A stretch of 20,039 nucleotides of DNA, taken from Bacillota bacterium. GTDB taxonomy: Bacteria > Bacillota > Clostridia > Lachnospirales > Cellulosilyticaceae. Positions 1 through 7,831 of this stretch are shown here, piece by piece. How positions within the stretch are numbered: position 1 is the first letter of the stretch; each line of letters starts with the position of its first letter. A program made the position numbers and the translations under genes. The notes beneath the pieces are model-generated. The model worked only from the letters and a program-made list of their open reading frames with translations. It made no database searches and was not told the origin of the DNA. Where the stretch lies: contig JAEWMQ010000064.1 of assembly GCA_023393125.1 (NCBI GenBank), positions 1 through 20,039 on the forward strand, in the 5' to 3' direction.

Positions 1-1
1 T

Positions 2-652
2 ACCTATACTCATAGTATTAATGTTGCATTATTAAGTATGCTCATCGGTAAATGGATGAAATATGGAGAACAAATGATAGAATCTTTATTAATTGCAGGT
101 TTATTACATGATATTGGTAAAATGAAAGTAGATCCTAAAATCCTTAATAAACCCGATAAATTAACAGAGATTGAGTTTGAAGAAATTAAAAAACATTCTT
201 CTTATTCCTATGAACTGCTTCAAGATAATAAAGATATTAGTTTTGATATTAAAATAGGTATTCTAATGCACCATGAAAAAATGGATGGTTCAGGTTATCC
301 TTATGGTGTTTATAGTGAAAACATCAATGATATTGCTAAAGTATTAGCGGTGGCTGATATTTATGATGCTATGCTTTCAGAAAGACCGTATCAGAAAAAG
401 CATTCTCCTTTTGATGTTATGCAATTAATGCAAGAAGGTGTATTCGGCAAATTAGATACAAAAATCTTATTAACCTTCTTAACCAATATTGCTACTTATT
501 ATATAGGAACCTATGTTCAACTTAGTAATGGTGAAATTGGAGAAGTGGTTGCCATTAATCCAGCTTGCGTTTATAGGCCTATTATTAAAGTAAAAGATAA
601 ATATATTGATCTTTATACAGATCATTCTATTAACATTATTGAGATTACTTGA
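2..652 (+). CDS. HD-GYP domain phosphodiesterase-type protein, 5' truncated by the window
   Basis: The frame is open from the first bases of the window, so the true start lies upstream; the internal ATG at 38 is not the start. The visible part begins inside an HD-GYP domain. It shows the leading His of an HSINVA segment (residues 4-9 of the visible part), the LLHDIGK metal-binding dyad, and HHEKMDGSGYPYG, which contains the GYP signature. A conserved VADIYDAM segment follows. HD-GYP domains typically hydrolyse cyclic-di-GMP to pGpG or GMP using a di- or tri-iron centre, or act as related signalling hydrolases. The visible end has a small beta-rich tail (ISNIG-like GEIGEVVAINP segment) common in this family. 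The N-terminal sensory part is missing, so the input signal cannot be judged. No convincing terminator follows; the lipoprotein gene starts 88 bases downstream on the same strand. Confidence 0.9.
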   Translation, partial: TYTHSINVALLSMLIGKWMKYGEQMIESLLIAGLLHDIGKMKVDPKILNKPDKLTEIEFEEIKKHSSYSYELLQDNKDISFDIKIGILMHHEKMDGSGYPYGVYSENINDIAKVLAVADIYDAMLSERPYQKKHSPFDVMQLMQEGVFGKLDTKILLTFLTNIATYYIGTYVQLSNGEIGEVVAINPACVYRPIIKVKDKYIDLYTDHSINIIEIT

Positions 653-740
653 TTCTAAAAGGTTATGCATAAAATTATAATTAGTGCTTATACTAAACTC
701 GTAGAATAATTCATTGCATGAAAAGGAGTATAGCATTCAT

Positions 741-992
741 ATGAAAAAATTATTATTTTTATCAGCACTTGTAGTGATGAGTTTTGCTTTTGTAGGTTGT
801 ACTACAACTGACGATGGGACCACAACAACTAACCCACCTATTGAAACTACAACTCCAGGGATAACTACAAGTCCTACTACAAGCCCTACCACAAGTCCTA
901 CTACAAGTCCTACTAATAATACAACTAATGGTACTGTCAATAACGGTACTACTAGTGGTAATATGACAAATGGTACTACAACTACTAAATAA
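741..992 (+). CDS. Small secreted lipoprotein with Thr/Ser/Pro repeats
   Basis: An 83-residue protein. It opens with a lipoprotein-type signal: MKK, a hydrophobic stretch, then FVGC with the candidate lipidated cysteine near residue 22. The lipobox is slightly unusual because Phe occupies the -3 position. The mature part is almost entirely Thr, Ser, Pro, Asn and Gly, including four exact TTSP repeats and an Asn/Thr/Gly-rich tail. That composition suggests a flexible, possibly glycosylated surface spacer, which is inference. I chose the ATG at 741 because it begins the signal peptide; AAGGAG at 723-728 lies 12 bases upstream, a slightly long spacing. An in-frame TTG at 714 would place the ribosome site inside the gene. 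A hairpin terminator follows directly. No enzymatic domain is visible. Confidence 0.75.
   Translation: MKKLLFLSALVVMSFAFVGCTTTDDGTTTTNPPIETTTPGITTSPTTSPTTSPTTSPTNNTTNGTVNNGTTSGNMTNGTTTTK
864..914 (+). repeat. 12-bp coding minisatellite, four full units
   Basis: The unit ACTACAAGTCCT occurs four times head to tail (864-875, 876-887, 888-899, 900-911) with only third-position changes (AGC for AGT, ACC for ACT), and a partial fifth unit ACT follows. Each unit encodes Thr-Thr-Ser-Pro. Because the unit length is a multiple of three, gain or loss of units would lengthen or shorten the lipoprotein stalk without breaking the frame. Confidence 0.85.
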
Positions 993-1007
993 GTAACATA
1001 CTTGTAT

Positions 1008-1041
1008 AAAAGCAAGGGTTTAATACCTTTGCTTTTATTTT
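1008..1041 (+). terminator. Intrinsic terminator after the lipoprotein gene
   Basis: AAAGCAAGG (1009-1017) pairs with CCTTTGCTTT (1026-1035) with one bulged T, and is followed by a T-rich run (TTTTATTTTAT). It lies just past the lipoprotein stop and upstream of the next promoter. Confidence 0.7.
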
Positions 1042-1044
1042 ATA

Positions 1045-1074
1045 TTGGGATTAGTTTTTAAAATATGCTATAAT
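1045..1074 (+). promoter_or_regulatory. Promoter for the radical SAM-nth operon
   Basis: TTGGGA (1045-1050), an 18-base spacer, then TATAAT (1069-1074) preceded by TG (an extended -10). It lies just behind the upstream terminator. The TTG at 1045, which could be mistaken for a start codon, is part of this -35 element. Confidence 0.65.
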
Positions 1075-1107
1075 GAGGCAAGCACTATTATAGAAAGGAC
1101 TGTTTAT

Positions 1108-2859
1108 TTGAAAGTATTACTATTAGCAATTAACGCCAAATATATTCATACCTCGCTAGCTTTACGTTATATAAAAAGCTACTGCAAAGACTATGAATCT
1201 CATATAACTATTTTAGAAACAACAATCAATACTAATGAGAATGAAATCATTAAAGCCATCTATAACGAAAAACCTGATATCATTGGTATATCTTGTTATA
1301 TTTGGAATATGTCTTTTGTTAAACAATTAATTCCTACACTGAGAAAAATTCTACCTTCTACAACTCTTATTCTTGGCGGACCTGAAGTATCTTATGAAGG
1401 TGATCATTTATTAGAGTCATTAGATATCGATATGGTAATCGAAGGTGAAGGAGAAGAAACTTGGAGGCAATACCTAGAATATCGTATTGAGGGAAAGGGA
1501 ACCCTAGATAAAATAGATGGTATAATCTATAAACAAGAATATTCAATTATTAAAAATGCACCTCGTCAACCTCTTAATTTAGAATATTTACCTTTTGTCT
1601 ATGATTCCTTAGAGGGACTAGAACATAAGATTATTTATTATGAGGCTTCTAGAGGATGCCCTTTTAATTGTCAATACTGTCTTTCTTCGACTCACCAAGG
1701 TGTTCGTTTTGTTCCGCTAGAGAGAGTACAAGCTCATCTATCTTATTTTTTAGAGAAACGTGTTAAACAAGTTAAGTTTGTAGATCGTACCTTTAACACT
1801 AAGAAGTCATATGCTATGGCCATTTGGGAACATATTATAGCAAATGATAATGGCTATACAAACTTTCATTTTGAAATAGCAGCGGAATTAATAGATGATG
1901 ATATGCTTGCATTGTTAAAGGATGCCAGAAATGGTCTTATTCAATTCGAAATAGGCGTTCAATCCACTAATATGAAAGTATTAGAAGCCATTTCTCGTAA
2001 AATGCCTTACGAAGATATAAAAATGATTACAGAAAAAGTAAAAGCATTAGGCAATATTCATCAACATTTAGACTTAATTGCTGGTCTTCCTTATGAAGAT
2101 TATGCTTCATTTAGAAATTCCTTTAATGATGTTATAGCTTTACGCCCAGAACAATTTCAATTAGGGTTTTTAAAACTCTTAAAAGGCTCTGGCTTAAGAC
2201 AATCTGCTGAAAATTATGGCCTTGTGTACAAGGATGAACCTCCTTATGAAATCCTTTATACTAAGGAAATGAGTTTCGATGAAATGCTTAAGCTGCATAG
2301 TATCGAGGAACTTCTAGAAAGATATTATAATAGCGGTCGCTTCCATAATGCTTTAGAATATCTATTCACTTGTTTCGAGTCTCCATTTGACTTTTTTGAA
2401 GCACTAATGGTCTTTTGGGAAGAGCAGGGGTATGATCTAATTCAACATAATAAACTTGCCTATTATCATCATTTAATTACTTTTTCACTTCAGCAAAATA
2501 CCATTAATACCGAACTTCTAAAAGAATACATTCGATTAGATTATATTCTCCACGAACCTGTTCGTGAAATACCAGAGGTATTTGAAACCTTAAACCGTGC
2601 AGCTTATAAAGAGTATTATAATAATCTCCTTAAAGATGATTTATTTATCACAAATCACCTACCATCTTTAAAGGACTTGGTACCTAGACAACGTTATAAA
2701 GAAACGCATTTAGATTGCTTTACTTATAATGTTTGGGAGAATTATTTAAATCAAACTTATGATTCGGCATACTTGTTAGAAGAGCCTATAGGTGTATTAT
2801 TTAATTATTCATGTATGCCAGTACAAGGTATTTTAATAGAAATGGAGCTAAACTCATGA
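1108..2859 (+). CDS. B12-binding domain radical SAM protein (DUF4080 type)
   Basis: A 583-residue protein from the TTG at 1108. AGAAAGGA lies eight bases upstream and the promoter -10 at 1069, which makes the longer TTG-initiated reading from 1045 unlikely. Residues about 1-130 form a Rossmann-like cobalamin-binding domain, with GISCYIW and LGGPEVSYE followed by EGEGEETW. The radical SAM core has the CxxxCxxC cluster motif at Cys184, Cys188 and Cys191 (RGCPFNCQYC), then VKFVDRTFN, EIAAELIDDD and the FEIGVQS strand. The C-terminal ~200 residues match the general look of the DUF4080 extension, rich in aromatic and charged residues. The family should bind a 4Fe-4S cluster and S-adenosylmethionine and may be cobalamin dependent. 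Its substrate is unknown to me. Its stop overlaps the nth start (ATGA), so the two are translationally coupled. Confidence 0.88.
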   Translation: MKVLLLAINAKYIHTSLALRYIKSYCKDYESHITILETTINTNENEIIKAIYNEKPDIIGISCYIWNMSFVKQLIPTLRKILPSTTLILGGPEVSYEGDHLLESLDIDMVIEGEGEETWRQYLEYRIEGKGTLDKIDGIIYKQEYSIIKNAPRQPLNLEYLPFVYDSLEGLEHKIIYYEASRGCPFNCQYCLSSTHQGVRFVPLERVQAHLSYFLEKRVKQVKFVDRTFNTKKSYAMAIWEHIIANDNGYTNFHFEIAAELIDDDMLALLKDARNGLIQFEIGVQSTNMKVLEAISRKMPYEDIKMITEKVKALGNIHQHLDLIAGLPYEDYASFRNSFNDVIALRPEQFQLGFLKLLKGSGLRQSAENYGLVYKDEPPYEILYTKEMSFDEMLKLHSIEELLERYYNSGRFHNALEYLFTCFESPFDFFEALMVFWEEQGYDLIQHNKLAYYHHLITFSLQQNTINTELLKEYIRLDYILHEPVREIPEVFETLNRAAYKEYYNNLLKDDLFITNHLPSLKDLVPRQRYKETHLDCFTYNVWENYLNQTYDSAYLLEEPIGVLFNYSCMPVQGILIEMELNS

Positions 2860-3548
2860 AGCAAAAACAGCAAGTTGCTTTTTTATTAGATACATTGGAT
2901 ACGTATTATCCTAAGGAGGTCATTTGCTACCTTCATCATCGTAACCCTTTTGAACTTTTAATTGCAACAATATTAAGCGCTCAGTGTACAGATGATCGTG
3001 TTAATCAAGTAACGCCTGGTCTTTTTAATCAATTTCCAAATGTTGAGGCATTTGCTAATGCCGATCTTAAGGCAGTAGAAGAGGCCATTAAAAGTACTGG
3101 GTTTTACAAAAACAAAGCAAAAAATATTATTGCTTGCTCCCAAAGATTAGTAGAATGTTTTAATAGCCAGGTCCCCTCAGATATTGATTCACTTGTTACA
3201 TTAGCTGGTGTAGGTAGAAAAACAGCTAATGTTATTAGAGGGAATATTTTTCATATCCCTAGTATTGTAGTAGACACTCATGTTAAGCGTATCAGTATCA
3301 GGTGGGGAATTACACCTTATGAGGATCCCGTACAAATAGAAAAAGATCTTATGACTAAATTACCAGAGTCTCATTGGATTCGCTATAATACTCAAGTTAT
3401 TGCACACGGACGTAGTATTTGTACAGCACGTAGTCCTAAATGCTCTATTTGTATGTTTTTAAGTCATTGCCCTTATGGTCTAGTGCAATGCCAGAAACAG
3501 CTCCCTGCTGAAGCACAAAATGCTTTAACTCAGGGGCATATGTATTAA
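2856..3548 (+). CDS. nth: Endonuclease III, DNA glycosylase/AP lyase
   Basis: A 230-residue base-excision-repair enzyme that removes oxidised pyrimidines and cleaves the abasic site by beta-elimination. The helix-hairpin-helix LAGVGRKTANVI places the Schiff-base Lys at residue 122, and the catalytic Asp is at 140 in VVDTHVKR; both match the E. coli enzyme positions closely. The 4Fe-4S loop has the exact C-x6-C-x2-C-x5-C spacing at Cys189, 196, 199 and 205. About 25 residues follow the cluster, slightly more than usual. The start is the ATG at 2856, overlapping the stop of the radical SAM gene by four bases with TGGAG at 2843-2847. An earlier in-frame start at 2811 would be buried in the upstream gene. 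Confidence 0.96.
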   Translation: MKQKQQVAFLLDTLDTYYPKEVICYLHHRNPFELLIATILSAQCTDDRVNQVTPGLFNQFPNVEAFANADLKAVEEAIKSTGFYKNKAKNIIACSQRLVECFNSQVPSDIDSLVTLAGVGRKTANVIRGNIFHIPSIVVDTHVKRISIRWGITPYEDPVQIEKDLMTKLPESHWIRYNTQVIAHGRSICTARSPKCSICMFLSHCPYGLVQCQKQLPAEAQNALTQGHMY

Positions 3549-3550
3549 TA

Positions 3551-3585
3551 AAAAAGAGTTCCTAGTATAACTAGGAACTCTTTTT
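3551..3585. terminator. Bidirectional intrinsic terminator between nth and the GT4 gene
   Basis: A perfect 15-bp stem: AAAAAGAGTTCCTAG (3551-3565), loop TATAA, CTAGGAACTCTTTTT (3571-3585). The A-tract and T-tract give a poly-U end on both strands, so it can stop nth and the convergent glycosyltransferase transcript. Its right arm overlaps the glycosyltransferase stop codon. Confidence 0.9.
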
Positions 3586-4861
3586 ATTGTTCATCTTTTT
3601 GATATTCTTTAGATAAACTTCTAATATTTTCATCTAAAGATTGTTTCTTTTTATTAGAAAGTAATTGCTTCAAGCTTCTACGAGGTTTTCTATGAGGATT
3701 AGCTTCGAAAAATTCATTTAATATTTCATGATAAAAAGCTTCGGCGTTTAGCCCAAAAGTTTCAGCAGACAAAGGTCTAACAGAGTAGAGGGCATTATTC
3801 GCAAGAGTTTCCCTATAAACTGGGTCTGACAAAACAGTAACTAATGCTTGTGCTAATTCCTTTTGATTGTGGAATAATAAGCCATTATAACCATCTCTAA
3901 TAAGTCCTGCAATACTTTCATCTTCTTGTGCAATGACTGGCAATTTAGCAGCCATAGCTTCTGCAAAAGTTAAACCTTGTGTTTCAGTAACAGAGGCGCT
4001 TACAAATACATCACCCAGTTGATACATTTTTCCAATACCACTCCATGGTTGCATACCTGTAAAAATCACCGAGTCTCTCACGCCTAGCTTTGCTGATAAT
4101 TCCTCTAATTCTAAACGAGCTGGCCCATCTCCAACAATAACTAATTTGGCATTAGGGAGTTTTTCAAGAACCATTGGCATGGCTTCTATAATAACATCTA
4201 TACTCTTTTCCTTTGCAACACGACCAACAAATAGAATAACTGGGTCTGTGGCTGGAATTTGAAAGGCTTCTTTTAAATAAAGCACCTCATCAGAAGAATA
4301 ATTTTCACGTTTAAAAGGTGAAAAGTCAATACCAGTAGGAATAATACGGATAGGCTTTTTAACACCATAGCTTCGTAACAGTTTCTCTGTTTTTCTTGTA
4401 GGGGCAACAATACCATCTACACCATTACAAAATGACTTGCTGTATTTACGTGCGATTTTAGGAGAAAGTTCAATCCCTTTAGAAACATAATGCATATAGT
4501 CTTCATATACCGTGTGATACGTATGCACAATAGGAATATCTAACTTCTTAGCTACTAGTTTCGCAAAAATACCTACAGAAAATTCTGTTTGAGAAAGAAT
4601 AATATCTAATTTTAATCGTTTTATTTTATGAACAGCCTTATTAGAATAAATGATGCCTACACGATGATCCTTCAAAAAGATAAAAGGTAAACTTGCTATT
4701 CGGTGCACATAAGGCGAATGATCATCTGCATCGGGATGGCTAATTGTAAAAATATAAACATTATGACCTTGTTCACGTAATTTTTTTTCCAAAGTTAAAA
4801 TAGAACTCACAACACCATTAACTTGCGGAGAATAGGTGTCAGAAAAAATACCAATATTCAT
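3584..4861 (-). CDS. GT4-family glycosyltransferase (GT-B fold)
   Basis: A 425-residue retaining glycosyltransferase. The N-terminal Rossmann domain opens with IGIFSDTYSPQVNGV, which carries the acceptor-side glycine-rich loop, and has HTYHTVYEDY near residues 113-122. The C-terminal domain has FVGRVAKEKS (Arg214, Lys219: donor phosphate contacts), IVGDGPAR near 242-249 and the E-x7-E motif at Glu293-Glu301 (ETQGLTFAE), followed by AMAAKLPVIA. The closest familiar relatives are diacylglycerol glucosyltransferases and PimB-like mannosyltransferases of Gram-positive bacteria, so a glycolipid or lipoteichoic-acid anchor role is plausible but not shown. The last ~40 residues are Lys/Arg-rich and could help membrane association. 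The ribosome binding site is weak (GTGAG region). It sits 32 bases behind the anchored helical-repeat gene on the same strand, probably one operon. Confidence 0.9.
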   Translation of the reverse strand: MNIGIFSDTYSPQVNGVVSSILTLEKKLREQGHNVYIFTISHPDADDHSPYVHRIASLPFIFLKDHRVGIIYSNKAVHKIKRLKLDIILSQTEFSVGIFAKLVAKKLDIPIVHTYHTVYEDYMHYVSKGIELSPKIARKYSKSFCNGVDGIVAPTRKTEKLLRSYGVKKPIRIIPTGIDFSPFKRENYSSDEVLYLKEAFQIPATDPVILFVGRVAKEKSIDVIIEAMPMVLEKLPNAKLVIVGDGPARLELEELSAKLGVRDSVIFTGMQPWSGIGKMYQLGDVFVSASVTETQGLTFAEAMAAKLPVIAQEDESIAGLIRDGYNGLLFHNQKELAQALVTVLSDPVYRETLANNALYSVRPLSAETFGLNAEAFYHEILNEFFEANPHRKPRRSLKQLLSNKKKQSLDENIRSLSKEYQKDEQ

Positions 4862-4893
4862 TTTATCATCTCACTTTCATTAAGACGCTATCT

Positions 4894-5508
4894 CTAGGAT
4901 AACAGACTAAGAACTTTTTTTAAGAGTGGAGAATTCTTCATATTTTTCATGGCAGTTTCTTTAAGCTGATCGAGTGCTTTAGAGTCATTCATTACCTTGT
5001 AAATCTGTATTAGTAATAAATAGCATTTAGATGAATCACACCCATATAATATACTCATTTCTAGAGTTTTTCTAGCTTCATCAATGAAACCATTATCATA
5101 TAATATACTACCATATTCATAGGATATGTCCATAAAATTAAAATAATTTTTTTCATATTTTGTTAACATTTCTAATCCACTGGGGCCGAATTGTTGTTTA
5201 ATCTCTAAATTTGTCATTTGGCCTAAATTAACCATAGGCGATTTAGCACAACTCAAAAGTTTTAGATACACTTCTTGGCAATTTAGATTTTCAACCTTAG
5301 GATATTTCTCAAAATCCACTACTAAAAACAGCTCCTCAGGAATAGACTTGGAGCGTATAAATTGCATGGCGTGCTCTTTTTCCAATGATTCTTGCCAACT
5401 AAGTTTTTGCTGTGTATTTTTCTTTTCTATACGTTGTTTAAAAGTTAATCCTAATATCAGTATCCCCATAATAAAGCATGCAAATGATGGTAGCCAGCTT
5501 AAATCCAT
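4894..5508 (-). CDS. Membrane-anchored protein with TPR-like helices, unknown function
   Basis: A 204-residue protein. Residues about 5-23 form one hydrophobic N-terminal segment followed by basic residues, consistent with a single membrane anchor and a cytoplasmic body. Residues ~125-195 look like paired amphipathic helices (YEYGSILYDNGFIDEARKTLE, then CYLLLIQIYKVMNDSKALDQ), typical of tetratricopeptide-type repeats that hold protein partners. No catalytic motif is visible. The start is supported by AAAGGGG seven bases upstream. It is the first gene of a likely two-gene minus-strand unit with the GT4 glycosyltransferase, so it might act as an adaptor for envelope glycolipid synthesis; that is inference from position only. 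I do not recognise a named family. Confidence 0.65.
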   Translation of the reverse strand: MDLSWLPSFACFIMGILILGLTFKQRIEKKNTQQKLSWQESLEKEHAMQFIRSKSIPEELFLVVDFEKYPKVENLNCQEVYLKLLSCAKSPMVNLGQMTNLEIKQQFGPSGLEMLTKYEKNYFNFMDISYEYGSILYDNGFIDEARKTLEMSILYGCDSSKCYLLLIQIYKVMNDSKALDQLKETAMKNMKNSPLLKKVLSLLS

Positions 5509-5569
5509 TAATTAACCCCTTTCATAAAAACAATATGTTTATTATAATATAATTTGTCTATAATTTAAA

Positions 5570-5588
5570 GAGATGATTCTCTCATCTC
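5570..5588 (+). repeat. Short inverted repeat upstream of the helicase gene
   Basis: GAGATGA (5570-5576), loop TTCTC, TCATCTC (5582-5588). It lies between a TATAAT-like box (5559-5564) and the helicase start. It could be a leader hairpin or an operator; no T-run follows, so it is not a terminator. Confidence 0.5.
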
Positions 5589-5618
5589 CTAATTTGACTT
5601 GAATAGAGGTAAAATATC

Positions 5619-7670
5619 ATGGATTTAAATAAGAGTCAGAAACAAGCCGTAACCTGTTTACTTCAGCCTACTTTAGTCATAGCAGGACCAGGCTCAGGGA
5701 AAACACATGTTATTATTAATCGTGTCCATCATATGACTAATCACTTAGGTTGTTTACCGCACCATATATTGGTTGTGACCTTTAGTAAATTGTCTGCTGA
5801 AGAAATGAAGCAGCGTTACGAAAGAATTCATGGCACTACAGGCGTAACATTTGGTACATTACATAGTGTATTTTATCGCATTTTAAGACGCTCAGACCCA
5901 AGACGCTACGCCATAGAACACTTACTTTTAGAAGATAAAAAGAAAAATATATTACAAAACCTCATTAAAGAGTTAGACCTTGAAGAAGAGAATGATTTTA
6001 TAGAAAACTTTATAAAGCATCTATCTCTTATGCAAAATCAACTTATTGATCCTAAAAATTATTATCCAGAGGGTATTTCAAGAGAAGCCTTCCTTAAGCT
6101 TCTAAAGCAATATGAGTATTTTAAAGAACGTCATCAAGCTTTTGACTTTGACGATATGTTAGTAGCCTGTTACTACTTATTAGAAAATGACCCAGCTATC
6201 TTAAAAGCAGTTAGAGAACAATATCAATATATTTTAATTGATGAGTTTCAAGATATTAATGAAGTACAATTTCGTATTATCAAAAAAATAGCCGAAGCGA
6301 AGCGTCAAATTTTTGTAGTAGGGGATGATGATCAAAGTATATATCAATTTCGAGGGGCCAAGCCTGAGTTTTTATTGGATTTTAAAAAACATTTTCCTGA
6401 AGTAGAAAAGATTTATTTGGATGTTAACTATCGCTCAACACAAATGATCCTACGTTATAGTTTGGCACTTATTGAACATAATACTAAACGCTATCCAAAG
6501 TTATTAACAACACCTAACCCTCTTGGTATTCCACCATTATTTATGTCATGTAAGGATGCAAAAGAAGAAGCACTTTCTATTATAAACGAAGTTATTAAAC
6601 GAAAAAATGAAGGGCTTTCTTTAAATGAGATGGCTATTATTTATCGTACCAACTTACAGGTGCGACCTATAGTAGAAACGCTATTAGCAGCTAATATTCC
6701 TTTTTGTCTTCGAGATGGTATGGTCAGCTTATATGACCAATGGATTACTCAAGATATATTAGCTTATTTATATCTAGCAGAAAATATTAATCAGCCAGAA
6801 TTAGCAATGCGTATTATCAATAAGCCTAAACGTTATATTAGTAAGGCTGCTATGCAGCAATCTGCGCAAATGAATGGACATCTTTTCATGAATTTATTAG
6901 GACTAGAAACTTTAACGGAATGGCAGAAAAACTATATTCAGCAGCTTTTATTTGACCTACAGGTTTTAAAAGAAAAGGATTTAAAAGATGCAATCACTTA
7001 TATCAGAAAAAATATTGGTTATGATCAATATGTGTTAGATTATGCTAACTTTAGAAAAATGCCTGCTTCTAGTTTATTAGAAGTATTAGATGATATCGAA
7101 GATTCTATAGAGAACTATGATTCTTTTCAAGAATGGGAAAATATGCTTAAAACAATGTCAGAAGAGGTGAAGACTCAAGGTAAAGTCAAAAATAATAAGC
7201 ATGAGGCACTTAACTTAACTACGATGCACGGTTCAAAAGGGCTAGAATTTAACACTGTTTTTATTATCGGAGCTATAGATGGTATCGTGCCACATCATAA
7301 AAGTCATTTACCTAGTGAACTAGAAGAAGAAAGACGTTTGTTGTATGTAGCTATGACACGTGCTAAAGAAAATTTATTTATCTATTCTCCTAAAGAACGA
7401 CATGGGAAAAATGCGGATATTTCTCCATTTATTCAAGAGATTCAAATGCAATTAGCACAACGAAAACTTAAGATAGGCCAGTCGCTTAACCATAAAAGCT
7501 TAGGAAAAGGAAAGATAATAGAAGTATTAGAAAATAATGTGATACTTGTTAAATTTAACAATGGACAAGTTCGAAAAATAGATAGTCATTACACTATAAA
7601 AAATGGTATAATAACTTGGGAGGATGAAACAGATGAAAAGTCATACAAATCAAAAAAAGAAAAAGAATAA
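5619..7670 (+). CDS. UvrD/PcrA-type superfamily 1 DNA helicase
   Basis: A 683-residue 3'-5' ATP-dependent DNA helicase. It has the Q-motif region LNKSQKQAV, Walker A AGPGSGKT at residues 22-29, motif Ia VVTFSKLSAEEM, Walker B DEFQD at 208-212, motif III GDDDQSIYQFRGA, motif IV region IIYRTN, motif V TMHGSKGLEFNTVF and motif VI EEERRLLYVAMTRAKENL. The last ~60 residues (KSLGKGKIIEVLENNVILVKF) form a small beta domain like the Tudor-like tail of PcrA. It is somewhat shorter than typical PcrA (about 720-750 residues), so it may be a paralogue rather than the essential housekeeping enzyme. AGAGGT lies eight bases before the ATG. It leads a likely operon with the overlapping mini-protein gene and vanW; the reason for that pairing is not evident. 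Confidence 0.93.
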   Translation: MDLNKSQKQAVTCLLQPTLVIAGPGSGKTHVIINRVHHMTNHLGCLPHHILVVTFSKLSAEEMKQRYERIHGTTGVTFGTLHSVFYRILRRSDPRRYAIEHLLLEDKKKNILQNLIKELDLEEENDFIENFIKHLSLMQNQLIDPKNYYPEGISREAFLKLLKQYEYFKERHQAFDFDDMLVACYYLLENDPAILKAVREQYQYILIDEFQDINEVQFRIIKKIAEAKRQIFVVGDDDQSIYQFRGAKPEFLLDFKKHFPEVEKIYLDVNYRSTQMILRYSLALIEHNTKRYPKLLTTPNPLGIPPLFMSCKDAKEEALSIINEVIKRKNEGLSLNEMAIIYRTNLQVRPIVETLLAANIPFCLRDGMVSLYDQWITQDILAYLYLAENINQPELAMRIINKPKRYISKAAMQQSAQMNGHLFMNLLGLETLTEWQKNYIQQLLFDLQVLKEKDLKDAITYIRKNIGYDQYVLDYANFRKMPASSLLEVLDDIEDSIENYDSFQEWENMLKTMSEEVKTQGKVKNNKHEALNLTTMHGSKGLEFNTVFIIGAIDGIVPHHKSHLPSELEEERRLLYVAMTRAKENLFIYSPKERHGKNADISPFIQEIQMQLAQRKLKIGQSLNHKSLGKGKIIEVLENNVILVKFNNGQVRKIDSHYTIKNGIITWEDETDEKSYKSKKEKE

Positions 7671-7788
7671 AAAGCAAAAACAACCCTTTAACATGTTTGA
7701 ATGGGGGCAAAAGTATAAGAAAGCTTTTGCTGGTGTTATATGCATAATTCTTGTTATCACAATGATACTAGGTATATTACAATTTTAA
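7633..7788 (+). CDS. 51-residue basic single-pass membrane mini-protein
   Basis: A small gene overlapping the last 38 bases of the helicase gene in another frame. GGGAGG at 7618-7623 is nine bases before the ATG at 7633; an in-frame ATG at 7624 would have no spacing, so 7633 is preferred. The protein begins with a run rich in Lys, Gln and Asn (residues 3-17, about nine lysines), continues with PFNMFEWGQKYKKAFAG and ends in one hydrophobic segment (about residues 33-50, VICIILVITMILGILQ). The positive charges before the helix predict a cytoplasmic N-terminus and the C-terminus at or just outside the membrane. The strong ribosome site, translational overlap and position 43 bases before vanW support a real gene in the same operon. 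I do not recognise the family and give no function. Confidence 0.72.
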   Translation: MKSHTNQKKKKNKKQKQPFNMFEWGQKYKKAFAGVICIILVITMILGILQF

Positions 7789-7831
7789 TAGACCACTCTT
7801 ACCAAAGTGATCAATAACTAGGAGGTGCAAT

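Noticed and set aside
479..736. Minus-strand open frame over the HD-GYP 3' end
   Set aside because: It lies opposite a clear conserved domain, has no recognisable family, and its composition is that of an antisense frame in AT-rich DNA.
737..1015. Minus-strand open frame over the lipoprotein gene, rich in Val and Leu
   Set aside because: It is the antisense of the Thr/Pro repeat region, with low-complexity Val/Gly composition and no good ribosome site; the + strand gene has a signal peptide and terminator.
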